From Brachybacterium sp042666875 (GTDB taxonomy: Bacteria > Actinomycetota > Actinomycetes > Actinomycetales > Dermabacteraceae), in the NCBI RefSeq assembly GCF_042666875.1, contig NZ_JBHTCX010000011.1:372001-436000 (forward strand): a stretch of DNA of 64,000 nt, given 5' to 3'. The notes beneath the pieces are model-generated. The model saw nothing but the letters and a program-made list of their open reading frames with translations. It ran no database searches and was not told where the DNA came from. Position numbers and translations under genes: made by a program. Numbering within the stretch: the stretch's first letter is position 1; each line of letters starts with the position of its first letter. Of this stretch, positions 32,293 to 39,707 are shown one piece after another.

Positions 32293-33822
32293 CTATTCCT
32301 CCCGCGCGGCACGGAAGGCCGGCAGCACGACCTCCTCGCGCAGCTCCCGCCGCTGCTCCGCGGGGGCGAAGCCCGCATCCAGGCCCGTCAGCACGATCTG
32401 CTCCAGCTCCTCGAGGCTCCAGTCGAAGGTGCTCGCGGAGATCGCCATCTCCCGGGAGGTGCTGGTGCGGCTCATCAGCCGGTTGTCCGAGCTGATCGCC
32501 ACCGCGAAGCCGTGCTGGTGCAGGGGACCGACAGGGTGGCCAGCGAGATCGGTCGCCGCGCCGGTCTGCAGATTCGAGCTCGGGCACACCTCGAGGCAGA
32601 CCTGCTCGCGGTGGATGCGGGCGGCGGTCGGCCCGAGCTCGTCATCGGAGATGTCCTCGATCAGCCGCACGCCGTGCCCGATCCGCTCGGCCCCGCAGTC
32701 CAGTGCGTCGGCGATCGAGGCGGGCCTGTCGGCCTCGCCGGCGTGGATCGTCACCCGCACCCCGTGGCGCCGGGCGAGGTCGAACTGGGCGCGGAACCGG
32801 CTCGCAGGGAAACCGGCTTCGGGCCCGGCGAGGTCGATGCCCACCACGCCGGAATCGCGACGGGCGCGGGCGATCTCGACCAGGTCATCGCTGGGCTCGA
32901 GGTGACGGAGGTAGGCCAGCAGCTGGCCGACGACGATCCGGTGCCCGCCGGCCGCGGCAGCCGCCACGCCCTCGTCGAGCCCGTCCTGGACGGCCTGGAC
33001 CGCCTCATCGAGGGTGAGCCCGGCGCCGGTGTGCTGGTGGGGAGCCCACCGAGTCTCGGCGTAGACGACCCCGTCGGCGGCCATGTCCTCCACGAATTCG
33101 CGGGCGATGCGGCGCAGCTCGGGAGCCGTCTGCATGAGGGCGAGGGTGCGCTCGAAGGTGGAGAGGTAGGCCGGCAGGGAGCCGGAATCGGCGGTGGCGC
33201 GGAACCACTCGGCGATCTCCTCCGCGCTCTGACCGGGCGGGTCGATGTCGTGGTCGCGGCACAGCTCGAGCACGGTCTCGGGGCGCAGGCCGCCGTCGAG
33301 GTGGTCGTGCAGGGCGACCTTGGGCAGGGACCGGACGTCATCGGCGTGGAGGTGCATCAGGGCAGGATATGCCGAGCCTGTGTTCTTGTACTGCTGCGAC
33401 AGGACCTCGGCGGCGTGGGCGTCGGCCCGGCACGTCGACATCGGCACCTGCTCGAAAGAACTGCGCGGCACGGGGTCGCGACACAGGCGAGCAGTGCGGG
33501 CCTCGTCCCAGTCGACATGCACGAACCAGCCGCCCTCCTCATGGGCAACGTCCCGCACGACCCCGACGGCACATATCTCCTGTCGCCGGGAGAGGTAGGC
33601 CCAGATCAGGTCGCCGATCTGCATCGTGCGGAACCCGCTGCGCAGGCACCACCGCTCGACCGGCTGCGACCGTGCGATCGCCTCCCACACGGCGGTGGCA
33701 TCGCGCCTCTCGAGCCAGTCACCGGGTTGGTGCTCGAGATGGGCGGCCGGGTTGATGGGCAGCAGCCACTGCGTGCGGGCGGTGCCGTCCGGATCGGTGC
33801 CGATCGAGTGATGCGCGTTCAC
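32293..33822 (-). CDS. add: EVE/PUA-like domain fused to adenosine deaminase
   Basis: 509 residues read without interruption from GTG 33822 (AGGA 5 nt upstream). Residues ~1-140 look like an EVE/ASCH-type PUA fold (QWLLPINPAAHLEHQPGDW, RWCLRSGFRTMQIGDLIWAYLSRR, AVGVVRDVAHEEGGWFVHVDW). From about residue 156 it is a full adenosine deaminase: KVALHDHLDGGLRPETVL with the metal-binding HxH, VTIHAGE with His and catalytic Glu, AERIGHGVRL, and AISSDN with the metal Asp. The deaminase half converts adenosine to inosine and would normally be a ~350-residue protein alone; an internal ATG at 33357 lacks a ribosome site. Function of the added domain is unknown; EVE domains read modified bases in other proteins. 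Confidence 0.85.
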   Translation of the reverse strand: MNAHHSIGTDPDGTARTQWLLPINPAAHLEHQPGDWLERRDATAVWEAIARSQPVERWCLRSGFRTMQIGDLIWAYLSRRQEICAVGVVRDVAHEEGGWFVHVDWDEARTARLCRDPVPRSSFEQVPMSTCRADAHAAEVLSQQYKNTGSAYPALMHLHADDVRSLPKVALHDHLDGGLRPETVLELCRDHDIDPPGQSAEEIAEWFRATADSGSLPAYLSTFERTLALMQTAPELRRIAREFVEDMAADGVVYAETRWAPHQHTGAGLTLDEAVQAVQDGLDEGVAAAAAGGHRIVVGQLLAYLRHLEPSDDLVEIARARRDSGVVGIDLAGPEAGFPASRFRAQFDLARRHGVRVTIHAGEADRPASIADALDCGAERIGHGVRLIEDISDDELGPTAARIHREQVCLEVCPSSNLQTGAATDLAGHPVGPLHQHGFAVAISSDNRLMSRTSTSREMAISASTFDWSLEELEQIVLTGLDAGFAPAEQRRELREEVVLPAFRAAREE

Positions 33823-33860
33823 ATAGGTCCTTTCCGTCGCCCGGGCGCCACGATGCGTCA

Positions 33861-33875
33861 GGATAAAAGTTATCC
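33861..33875. promoter_or_regulatory. 15-bp palindrome upstream of the deaminase fusion
   Basis: GGATAA and TTATCC flank AAG, a perfect 6-bp-arm dyad that is A+T-rich against its surroundings. It lies 39 bp before the GTG start of the deaminase fusion, where an operator or the -10 region would be. The binding protein is not identified. Confidence 0.55.
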
Positions 33876-33966
33876 GTACACCTCACGTCGCGCTCTCCTC
33901 GATGACGGGGGCGACAGTGGTTCGGGCGCGGATATGCGAGAACCCGGGTGGCCTTTCCAGCAGCGC

Positions 33967-33995
33967 TCTACAGATGTAGTGTCTCTACATCTGTA
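33967..33995. promoter_or_regulatory. Double TACAnnTGTA operator before the FAD monooxygenase
   Basis: A perfect 12-bp inverted repeat, CTACAGATGTAG (33967-33978) and CTACATCTGTAG (33984-33995), separated by TGTCT. Each arm contains TACA-nn-TGTA, the core of BlaI/MecI/CopY-family operators. It ends 29 bp before the monooxygenase start. TetR-family binding by the regulator at 35347 is an alternative. It is too A+T-rich for a typical terminator here. Confidence 0.7.
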
Positions 33996-34024
33996 GGGAG
34001 TGAGTGGCGTACGGAGGATGGACC

Positions 34025-35191
34025 ATGCGGATCTTGATCGTGGGCGCCGGCATCGCCGGCCTGACGCTCGCGGCGCTGCTGCAGCGCCAGGGCGAGTCGC
34101 CGACGGTGATCGACCGCCGCAATGAGGACGCCCACCTCGGCTACGGTCTCGCGCTGTGGCCGCACGGCAGCCGCGTCTTCCACGCCCTCGGCGTCCACGA
34201 CGCCTTCGCCGAACGCAGCGAACCGATGAGCCGCTACGTCGCGCGGGACGGGGCCGGCACCGAACTGACCTCCTCGTCGATGCCCGAGAGCATCGCCGAG
34301 TACGGCCACCTCGGCATCATCGACCGCGGCGACCTGCTGGGCATCCTGCGCGGCGCCGCCGACGAGCTCGACCTCCGCGACGGGGTCAGCATCGAGCGCC
34401 TCACCCCGCGCGGCGACCAGGTCGAGACCGAGCTGAGCGATGGCACCGAGGCGAGCTTCGACCTCGTCGTCGGCGCCGACGGGATTCACTCCCGGGTGCG
34501 CGAGCTGATGCTCGGCCGGCGGATACCCGACCACGACACCGGCTGGGGCTGCTACGTGTGGTGGGCCGATGCCGACCTGGCGGCCCCGGGGGAGACCACC
34601 GAGCGCTGGGGCGCCGGCAGCTTCCTGGGCACCTACCCCAGCCGCGACCGACTGTGCGTCATCGCCGGGGCGCCGCTGGAGACGCTCCGCGGCGATGCGG
34701 CCGACGGGGTCGGCCGCGCCGACGGGGCCGGCCGCGCCGCCCGCCTCGCCTCTCTGCTTCGGCCCTACGGCGTGCCAGTCGACCGCTACCTCGCCGACCT
34801 CCCGGCCGACGACGAGCCGCTGTTCCTATGGCGCATGGCCGACGTGCGCTCACCGCTTTGGACCGACGGCCGCATCGCCCTGGTCGGCGACGCGGCCGCC
34901 GCGTTCCTGCCCACCGCCGGCATCGGAGCGTCCATGGCACTGGAATCCGCCGCCGCCCTGGCCGACGAGCTCTCCCGCACTGACGAGACGTACGTGGCCA
35001 AGGCGCTGGAGCTCTACGAACGCCGACGGCGCCGGCGGGTCGAGGGCGCCCAGACTCAGTCGCGCCGGCTGGCGACGCTGATGTTCGTCCGCTCACCGGT
35101 CGCGGCCTGGGCCCGCGACCAGGCCCTGCGCCACGCCACCATGGAGCAGGTCGTCGGCCCGCTGATCAAGGACCTCCGCCGGCCGATCTGA
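34025..35191 (+). CDS. FAD-dependent monooxygenase, PHBH fold
   Basis: 388 residues from ATG 34025, with GGAGG 7 nt upstream. FAD-binding GAGIAGLTLAALLQRQG at the N-terminus, the DG motif VVGADGIHSRVR, and GRIALVGDAAAAFLPTAGIGASMALESA with the GD motif place it in the p-hydroxybenzoate hydroxylase/TetX-like flavoprotein group. It hydroxylates an aromatic or polycyclic compound with NAD(P)H and oxygen. The strong operator upstream and the TetR gene downstream suggest inducible detoxification or resistance. Confidence 0.92.
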   Translation: MRILIVGAGIAGLTLAALLQRQGESPTVIDRRNEDAHLGYGLALWPHGSRVFHALGVHDAFAERSEPMSRYVARDGAGTELTSSSMPESIAEYGHLGIIDRGDLLGILRGAADELDLRDGVSIERLTPRGDQVETELSDGTEASFDLVVGADGIHSRVRELMLGRRIPDHDTGWGCYVWWADADLAAPGETTERWGAGSFLGTYPSRDRLCVIAGAPLETLRGDAADGVGRADGAGRAARLASLLRPYGVPVDRYLADLPADDEPLFLWRMADVRSPLWTDGRIALVGDAAAAFLPTAGIGASMALESAAALADELSRTDETYVAKALELYERRRRRRVEGAQTQSRRLATLMFVRSPVAAWARDQALRHATMEQVVGPLIKDLRRPI

Positions 35192-35242
35192 GGCGCCGCC
35201 TCCCCGCGGAACCGGACCGCTCAGCGGGGTAGGTTCCCAAAA

Positions 35243-35261
35243 GGTCCCACCAGGTGGAACC
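35243..35261. promoter_or_regulatory. Candidate TetR operator
   Basis: GGTCCCACC and GGTGGAACC flank a central A: a 19-bp dyad with one mismatch, 85 bp upstream of the TetR gene. A wider pair AGGTTCC (35231) and GGAACCT (35256) overlaps it. Autoregulation is inferred. Confidence 0.5.
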
Positions 35262-35346
35262 TCTCGGAACCGAGTTGCTCCGAGTAGGCACCGAGAGCGG
35301 AGGATCTGGCATGCGTGGCAAGGGCGAGCACGAGAGAGGAGGGGCC

Positions 35347-35889
35347 ATGTCGGCTGTGGATGAGCGCCGGGAACGGATCGCGGACGCGGTCATCGACGTC
35401 CTCGCCGAGCGCGGGAGCCGGGGCCTGACCCATCGGGCGGTCGACGAGGTGGCGGGGCTGCCGACGGGCTCGACCTCCTACTACTTCCGCACCCGCGCGG
35501 CCCTTCTCGCCGCGGCCGTGCCCCGACTGGCCGAGCTCGACGTCTGGGCGCTGGACGGCAGCGACCAGCACCAGCAACTCGTGGCCATCCTCCACGACGC
35601 GCTGCACGGAGCCGGCCGGCGCCGCACTCTCGCCCGCTACGAGCTGGTGCTGGAGGCCGCGCGACGTCCAGAGATCCAGCGCGCCATGGCGGAGGGCAAT
35701 GCCCGCGTCATCCAACGCGTCGCGGCCCTGTTCCCCGCGGCCTCGGATGCCGAGGCGCAACGCCGCGCCCGCGACGTGCTCGCCCTGGTCGACGGGCTGT
35801 TGCTGTTGAACGTGACCTGTCCGGAACAGCAGCGCATCCCTGCCGAGGAGATCGCCGCGTCGGTGGTCCGGGTACTCGAGCTGCCTTGA
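35347..35889 (+). CDS. TetR-family transcriptional regulator
   Basis: 180 residues from ATG 35347 with GAGGAGGGG upstream; an earlier ATG at 35311 lacks one. Helix-turn-helix at residues ~5-50 (RRERIADAVIDVLAERGSRGLTHRAVDEVAGLPTGSTSYYFRTRAALLAA), then the dimer/ligand domain. It follows the monooxygenase gene in the same direction, a common pairing where the regulator controls the flavoenzyme or itself. Confidence 0.9.
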   Translation: MSAVDERRERIADAVIDVLAERGSRGLTHRAVDEVAGLPTGSTSYYFRTRAALLAAAVPRLAELDVWALDGSDQHQQLVAILHDALHGAGRRRTLARYELVLEAARRPEIQRAMAEGNARVIQRVAALFPAASDAEAQRRARDVLALVDGLLLLNVTCPEQQRIPAEEIAASVVRVLELP

Positions 35890-35901
35890 GCCCCGTGACT
35901 T

Positions 35902-35917
35902 GGGCCGGGAGCGGCCC
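35902..35917 (+). terminator. Short GC-rich hairpin after the TetR gene
   Basis: GGGCC at 35902-35906 and GGCCC at 35913-35917 with a 6-nt loop, 13 bp after the TetR stop. No T-run, so only a weak terminator candidate. Confidence 0.3.
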
Positions 35918-36163
35918 GGAGCCCCGTGACCCTGGCCCTGCCCATCCCTGAGCCAGGTGACCCTGAGCCTCGGAAGGCCTGAGACAGGGGTGGCGATAGC
36001 TGCCGGCGGCGGTCACCACCGTGTGGTCCGACGACGGATATCGGGTGCGCCCGCTCGTTGCCCATGCCACGATCGCGAGCGAATGCCGAGCGCATAGCAG
36101 GGCCGCGACGCCTCGCCAGGATCTCTGTGCTGACCTGGTGGCATACGCGTCTGTACCGTCGGC

Positions 36164-36485
36164 GCGCCTGACCACTCTGATCACGGTCACGATCAGCGTG
36201 GCCACCTTGTACGTGGCCCTGTTCGTGCTGAACCTCGACGTGGCGTGGTTCCTGGTGCCCCAGGAGTACTTGGAGACCACGCTCATACACAAGGCCGCAT
36301 TGGGCACGTACATGTCGCTGGCTTAGGGCTTCTCGACCATGGGCGTGCTCGCCGGCGCGGTCGGCTCCAGCTTCGAGTCCGACGAGTCCGTGCGGCAGGT
36401 CGCCTACGGCCAGCGCGAGAAGTACCGGCTGCGCAGCATCGGTGACTCCACCGAGTCCCCGGCGGAAATGGCGCGCGCCGAGTGA
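36164..36485 (+). pseudogene. 3' remnant of a membrane-protein gene
   Basis: Reads LTTLITVTISVATLYVALFVL, then ALGTYMSLA, an in-frame TAG at 36324, and GVLAGAVGSSFESDESVRQVAYGQREKYRL. The intact gene at 39708-40793 has ISTIITVGVSVVLMYLILFAV, ASLGTLAGALGSNFDNEDAVRLATYSQRYHERR at its C-terminus, so this is the last third of a paralogue without its 5' part and with a stop in the middle. The stretch 35918-36163 holds no further recognisable gene. Confidence 0.8.
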
Positions 36486-36612
36486 GACGGGTCGACCCGG
36501 CGGCGATGGCGCGCGCGGAGTCAGGCACCTCGGCCCCCGCGGAATCGGCGCACGGAGCGAAACCGGCCGGCCCGCCTGTGGTGACACGGGACGACCGCGG
36601 CGACGCCCGGCC

Positions 36613-37332
36613 TCACCGCAGCAGGATCAGCTGGCGCAGCCACGGCACGTGCTCGCCCAGCAACGCGAACATCCCGTCCCCGAGCACGGCCAGGGCGCCG
36701 GCCGAGAGTACGGCCGCCAGCGCGCCCTGCAGCAACTGGCGGCGCGGCCCGATCAGCTCCATCACCCGCTCCGCGAAGCGTTCGTGCCGACCGACGGCTG
36801 CGGCGATCGTGACCGCCACCAGCGGAGCCTGGTAGACGAGGTTCCACAGCACCAGCAGCAGCGCGCGCACCGCCAGCCGCGGCTCCTGGGCCGCCATGCC
36901 CACGGAGATCGCGAAGCCCGGGTCGGCCAGGGCGGTGCCCGCGAACGCGACGCCGGCCATGACCAGCGGCACGGCGCCCAGGCGCTGCGGGGAGCTGCGG
37001 TTCTGCAGCGGGCCGTGCGGCGTGGGCGGCCGCCCGGCCTCGCGCGCCTGGTGCACGGCGAAGCCCGCGAGAGCGAGGCCGGCCACGACCTCGATCGCCC
37101 CGATCGCGTCGCTGGATTCCAGGACCGGCCGCAGCCAGCGCTCCAGCAGCGTCAGCAGCGGGTGCAGGAAAAGGGTGGCGGCGATGATCACCGTGGCGTA
37201 GCCGCCGTGGAAAGCCAGCAGATGGCGCAGGCGACCTCCGCGCAGCAGCACGCTGATCGCGATCACGCCGCCCAGCACGTCCACCGTGACCACGGCCAGC
37301 CCGAAGAACGCGAGAATCCCGGCGAAGGTCAT
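36613..37332 (-). CDS. Polytopic membrane protein, possibly LysE/GAP-like
   Basis: 239 residues, about six hydrophobic segments (ILAFFGLAVVTVDVLGGVIAISVLL, GYATVIIAATLFLHPLLTLL, AIEVVAGLALAGFAVHQA, VPLVMAGVAFAGTALAD, VRALLLVLWNLVYQAPLVAVTIA, AALAVLGDGMFALLGE). The layout, with a short polar loop in the middle, resembles LysE-type and GAP-family exporters, but I do not recognise a diagnostic motif. It lies between two pseudogenes, has no operon partner, and its function is not assigned. Confidence 0.7.
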   Translation of the reverse strand: MTFAGILAFFGLAVVTVDVLGGVIAISVLLRGGRLRHLLAFHGGYATVIIAATLFLHPLLTLLERWLRPVLESSDAIGAIEVVAGLALAGFAVHQAREAGRPPTPHGPLQNRSSPQRLGAVPLVMAGVAFAGTALADPGFAISVGMAAQEPRLAVRALLLVLWNLVYQAPLVAVTIAAAVGRHERFAERVMELIGPRRQLLQGALAAVLSAGALAVLGDGMFALLGEHVPWLRQLILLR

Positions 37333-37483
37333 GTCCGCAGGCTACGAGACTCTCAGAACCTCGCACGACAGGGTAAGTCGCCCGCACGTATGGGGGCCCT
37401 TCACCTGCGCGGGCGCTTAGTTCCCGCGGCCGTCAGGCCAGCGGGACTCGGCCGCCTGAATTTATCGGTGGGTCACCACCTGA

Positions 37484-37788
37484 TGCTTCACTGCGACGTC
37501 ACGTTGCCACAACGACACCGGCTCGGGAGGCCCTATCCCGGCATCCGTCCCGGCCACGCCGCACGGCCGTCGCCGCCTGTCACCACCGGCTTCGTCATCG
37601 GCTCTCTGGCCCGCTTCTCCCTGCTGGATTCCCGCCAGTTCCGCGACCCCGAGCCCGAGCTGCGGGTCGATTTCACCGATCCCGCTGCCGAGACCATCGG
37701 TGTGGAGCTGGTGTGCACCTCGGTCGCCTCCGACCGGGACGGAGCCCAGAACGACGGCTACACGTCGGATTGGACCCAGCACGAGTAG
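37484..37788 (+). pseudogene. Deleted phoD copy, interrupted by an IS110 element
   Basis: The DNA matches phoD at 44922-46472 in three pieces: the leader with CGACACCGGCTCGGGAG, where the start ATG is changed to ATC; a central piece reading GSLARFSLLDSRQFRDP; and DFTDPAAETIGVELVCTSVASD followed by DGYTSDWTQHE. Most of the gene between these pieces is missing, and the match stops where the IS110 sequence begins. It is a remnant of a second copy of the phosphatase gene. Confidence 0.88.
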
Positions 37789-37871
37789 TCTGAGGTCTCT
37801 TCGTAACGTGGGTGCCGGCACCGGGTGTCGTGGCTGCGACCAGCAGTGATGCTCCAGGGAAGGACAGCATC

Positions 37872-38768
37872 ATGGAACCGAGATGTGCGGTCGTGGTCGG
37901 CTTGGACGTGGTTAAGAGCGAGCATCACGCCTGCGCTCTGGACCCCGACGGGAACCGGCTGTTCGACAAGCCTCTGCCGCAGGACGAGGCCCAGCGCCGA
38001 GAGCTGTTCACCAGCCTGCAGAACCATGGCGAAGTGCTGATGGTCGTCGGCCAGCCCAACCCCAACACCATCGGTGCGCTGCCGATTGCAGTCGCCCGCG
38101 ACGTCGGTTGCACCGTCGCCTATCTCCCGGGGCTGGCGATGCGGAAGGCCGCGGACCTGTATCCGGGCAGGTCGAAGACCGATGCGCGGGATGCGTTCAT
38201 CATCGCCGACACCGCTCGCACCATGCCCCACACCCTTCGCAGCGTGGACCGTGACAGCGAGGTCCTCTCTTCCCTGAAGGTCCTCGCGGGCTGCGATAAG
38301 GACCTCGCCCATGAGACCACGAGGGCTCTGAACCGGATTCGCTCTCTGCTGGCGCAGATCCATCCCGCCCTCGAATGGGTCGTCACCGGTGGGAGCCTGG
38401 CCACGGGCTGGTCCTCGACCTCCTGGAGAAGTTCGGCGGCCCAACGGGGCTGAAGGCTGCGGGGCGCGGCAGAGTGCTGCGGTTCGCCCGCTCCCGTTCC
38501 CGGCGCGGTCCCGAAGCGCTGGTCGACCAGACCTTCAGTGCACTTGGCGAGCAGACCGTGGTCGTTCCCGCCACCGCGGCGGTGGAGATGGTGGTCCCAC
38601 GGGTTGCTGGTCAGCTCAAGGAGCAACGGGCCACCGTGGCTCGGGAGGTCGAGGCAACGTTGGAGGACTTCGCTCTCGCTTCGGTCTTGATGAGCATGCT
38701 GGGGATCGGCATCAAAACCGCCGCTCAAATCCTCCTGGCCATCGGCGACGGCACCGCCTTCGAGCCCG
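37872..38768 (+). mobile_element. Degenerate IS110-family element, frameshifted transposase
   Basis: The N-terminal DEDD-type transposase domain starts at ATG 37872 (CAVVVGLDVVKSEHHACALD, KTDARDAFIIADTARTMPH). The frame shifts near 38395-38405 and the second half continues in another frame (LVLDLLEKFGGPTGLKAAG, SVLMSMLGIGIKTAAQILLAIGDG), carrying the helix-hairpin of the C-terminal domain. The sequence stops abruptly near 38768, before the final ~50 residues and catalytic Ser region expected. About 83 bp of left-end DNA (37789-37871) precede the start. It is non-functional as it stands. Confidence 0.88.
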
Positions 38769-38769
38769 C

Positions 38770-39065
38770 GAGGAGTCCTCCGAGCTGGGTGATGCGCGTC
38801 GGCGGATCCGGCCGCTGGAGCAGGAGAACGAGGTCCTGCGCCGCGCGGCCGCCTACCTCTCGCAGGCGAACCTGCCGGGAAAATCCTCTTGTGGCTGACC
38901 GATATCACCGAGCACTGGACCGACGAGGGCAAGCTCTACCTCTGCGCGATCAAGGACGTGTTCTCTCGCGGGATCCTCGGCTACTCCATCAGCGACCGGA
39001 TGAAGGCCCGACTGGCGGTAAAGGCCTTGGACAAGGGCGTGCCACGGGACAGACCTCCGCGATGA
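38770..39065 (+). mobile_element. IS3-family remnant (ends of orfA and orfB)
   Basis: Joined directly to the broken IS110 gene. 38770-38898 reads the C-terminus of an IS3 orfA (RIRPLEQENEVLRRAAAYLSQANLPGK). 38892-39065 reads an internal orfB piece with the rve integrase start (WLTDITEHWTDEGKLYLCAIKDVFSRGILGYS), holding two of the catalytic Asp positions but no Glu end. Between them most of orfB is deleted. Its IS3 type differs from that at 42369. Confidence 0.82.
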
Positions 39066-39131
39066 GCCCTGGTAGGCCCGCGCCCGGAGGCCCCGGCTCC
39101 AGCACTGGGGTCCGTGGGCGGCTGAAAGCCA

Positions 39132-39455
39132 CTACTTCACACCCACGGGCTCCAGGTCGTGAGCCTCTGGGCAGGGCGGCAAGGAGTCTGGGATGAGGAA
39201 CAATATGGGTTCTCCCGGGTTTACGTGTTCATCGTGGTCCACTGCGGCGCGCAGGAGGTTCAGTCCAGTGGTGTCGATGTGGAGCGTTTCAGTCAGGTCG
39301 ACGGTGACCTGACCCGCGGGATGCATATCGCGTGCCTTGAGGATCAGGGAGAACAGCGCCTGCTGGGATTCTTCGGTGAGGCAGCCCGTGGTGACGAGCC
39401 GCATCGCTCTACTATCGATCTCGGCGCGGACGATCACGGAGATGTTGTGAGTCAT
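39132..39455 (-). CDS. STAS-domain protein (anti-sigma factor antagonist type)
   Basis: 107 residues from ATG 39455, the start that fits a lone STAS domain (ISVIVRAEIDSRAMRLVTTGCLTEE, then VTVDLTETLHIDTTGLNLLRAAVDHD). DTTG holds the Thr at the position phosphorylated in SpoIIAA-like antagonists. No ribosome site is evident and longer starts exist up to 39683. No anti-sigma kinase or sigma gene is adjacent, so the partner is unknown. It is divergent from the membrane-protein gene at 39708. Confidence 0.7.
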   Translation of the reverse strand: MTHNISVIVRAEIDSRAMRLVTTGCLTEESQQALFSLILKARDMHPAGQVTVDLTETLHIDTTGLNLLRAAVDHDEHVNPGEPILFLIPDSLPPCPEAHDLEPVGVK

Positions 39456-39707
39456 GAGGGAGAAAGAGGTCCGTCCTTCGAGGGTGGGCGACTGGCCGCC
39501 GCCGGTGACGACCCGAGGCCGACAGCCCCACCGTACGGTGCTGGCTGTGCAGGCGGGCGTCGACGCGTTCATGGTCACCGACCGTGAGGTAGGTACGACA
39601 TCGCGACGACAGAACGGAATGCCGGGCGGCGTGGGCCTCTGCGTGTGCGGGGTCTGGGACCGGGACCGTCTCGCTGCGGACAATTGTGTCGATGCGATGC
39701 TGAGGGC

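Noticed and set aside
32223..33357. A standard stand-alone adenosine deaminase starting near 33357
   Set aside because: No ribosome site precedes that ATG and the frame is continuous with a conserved-looking upstream domain and a good GTG start at 33822.
33967..33995. Rho-independent terminator
   Set aside because: The arms are A+T-rich, no T-run follows and it stands directly upstream of a gene with a good ribosome site, so an operator is more likely.
36021..36326. A small intact membrane protein gene
   Set aside because: Homology with the C-terminus of the protein at 39708 continues past its stop codon, so it is a fragment of a pseudogene.
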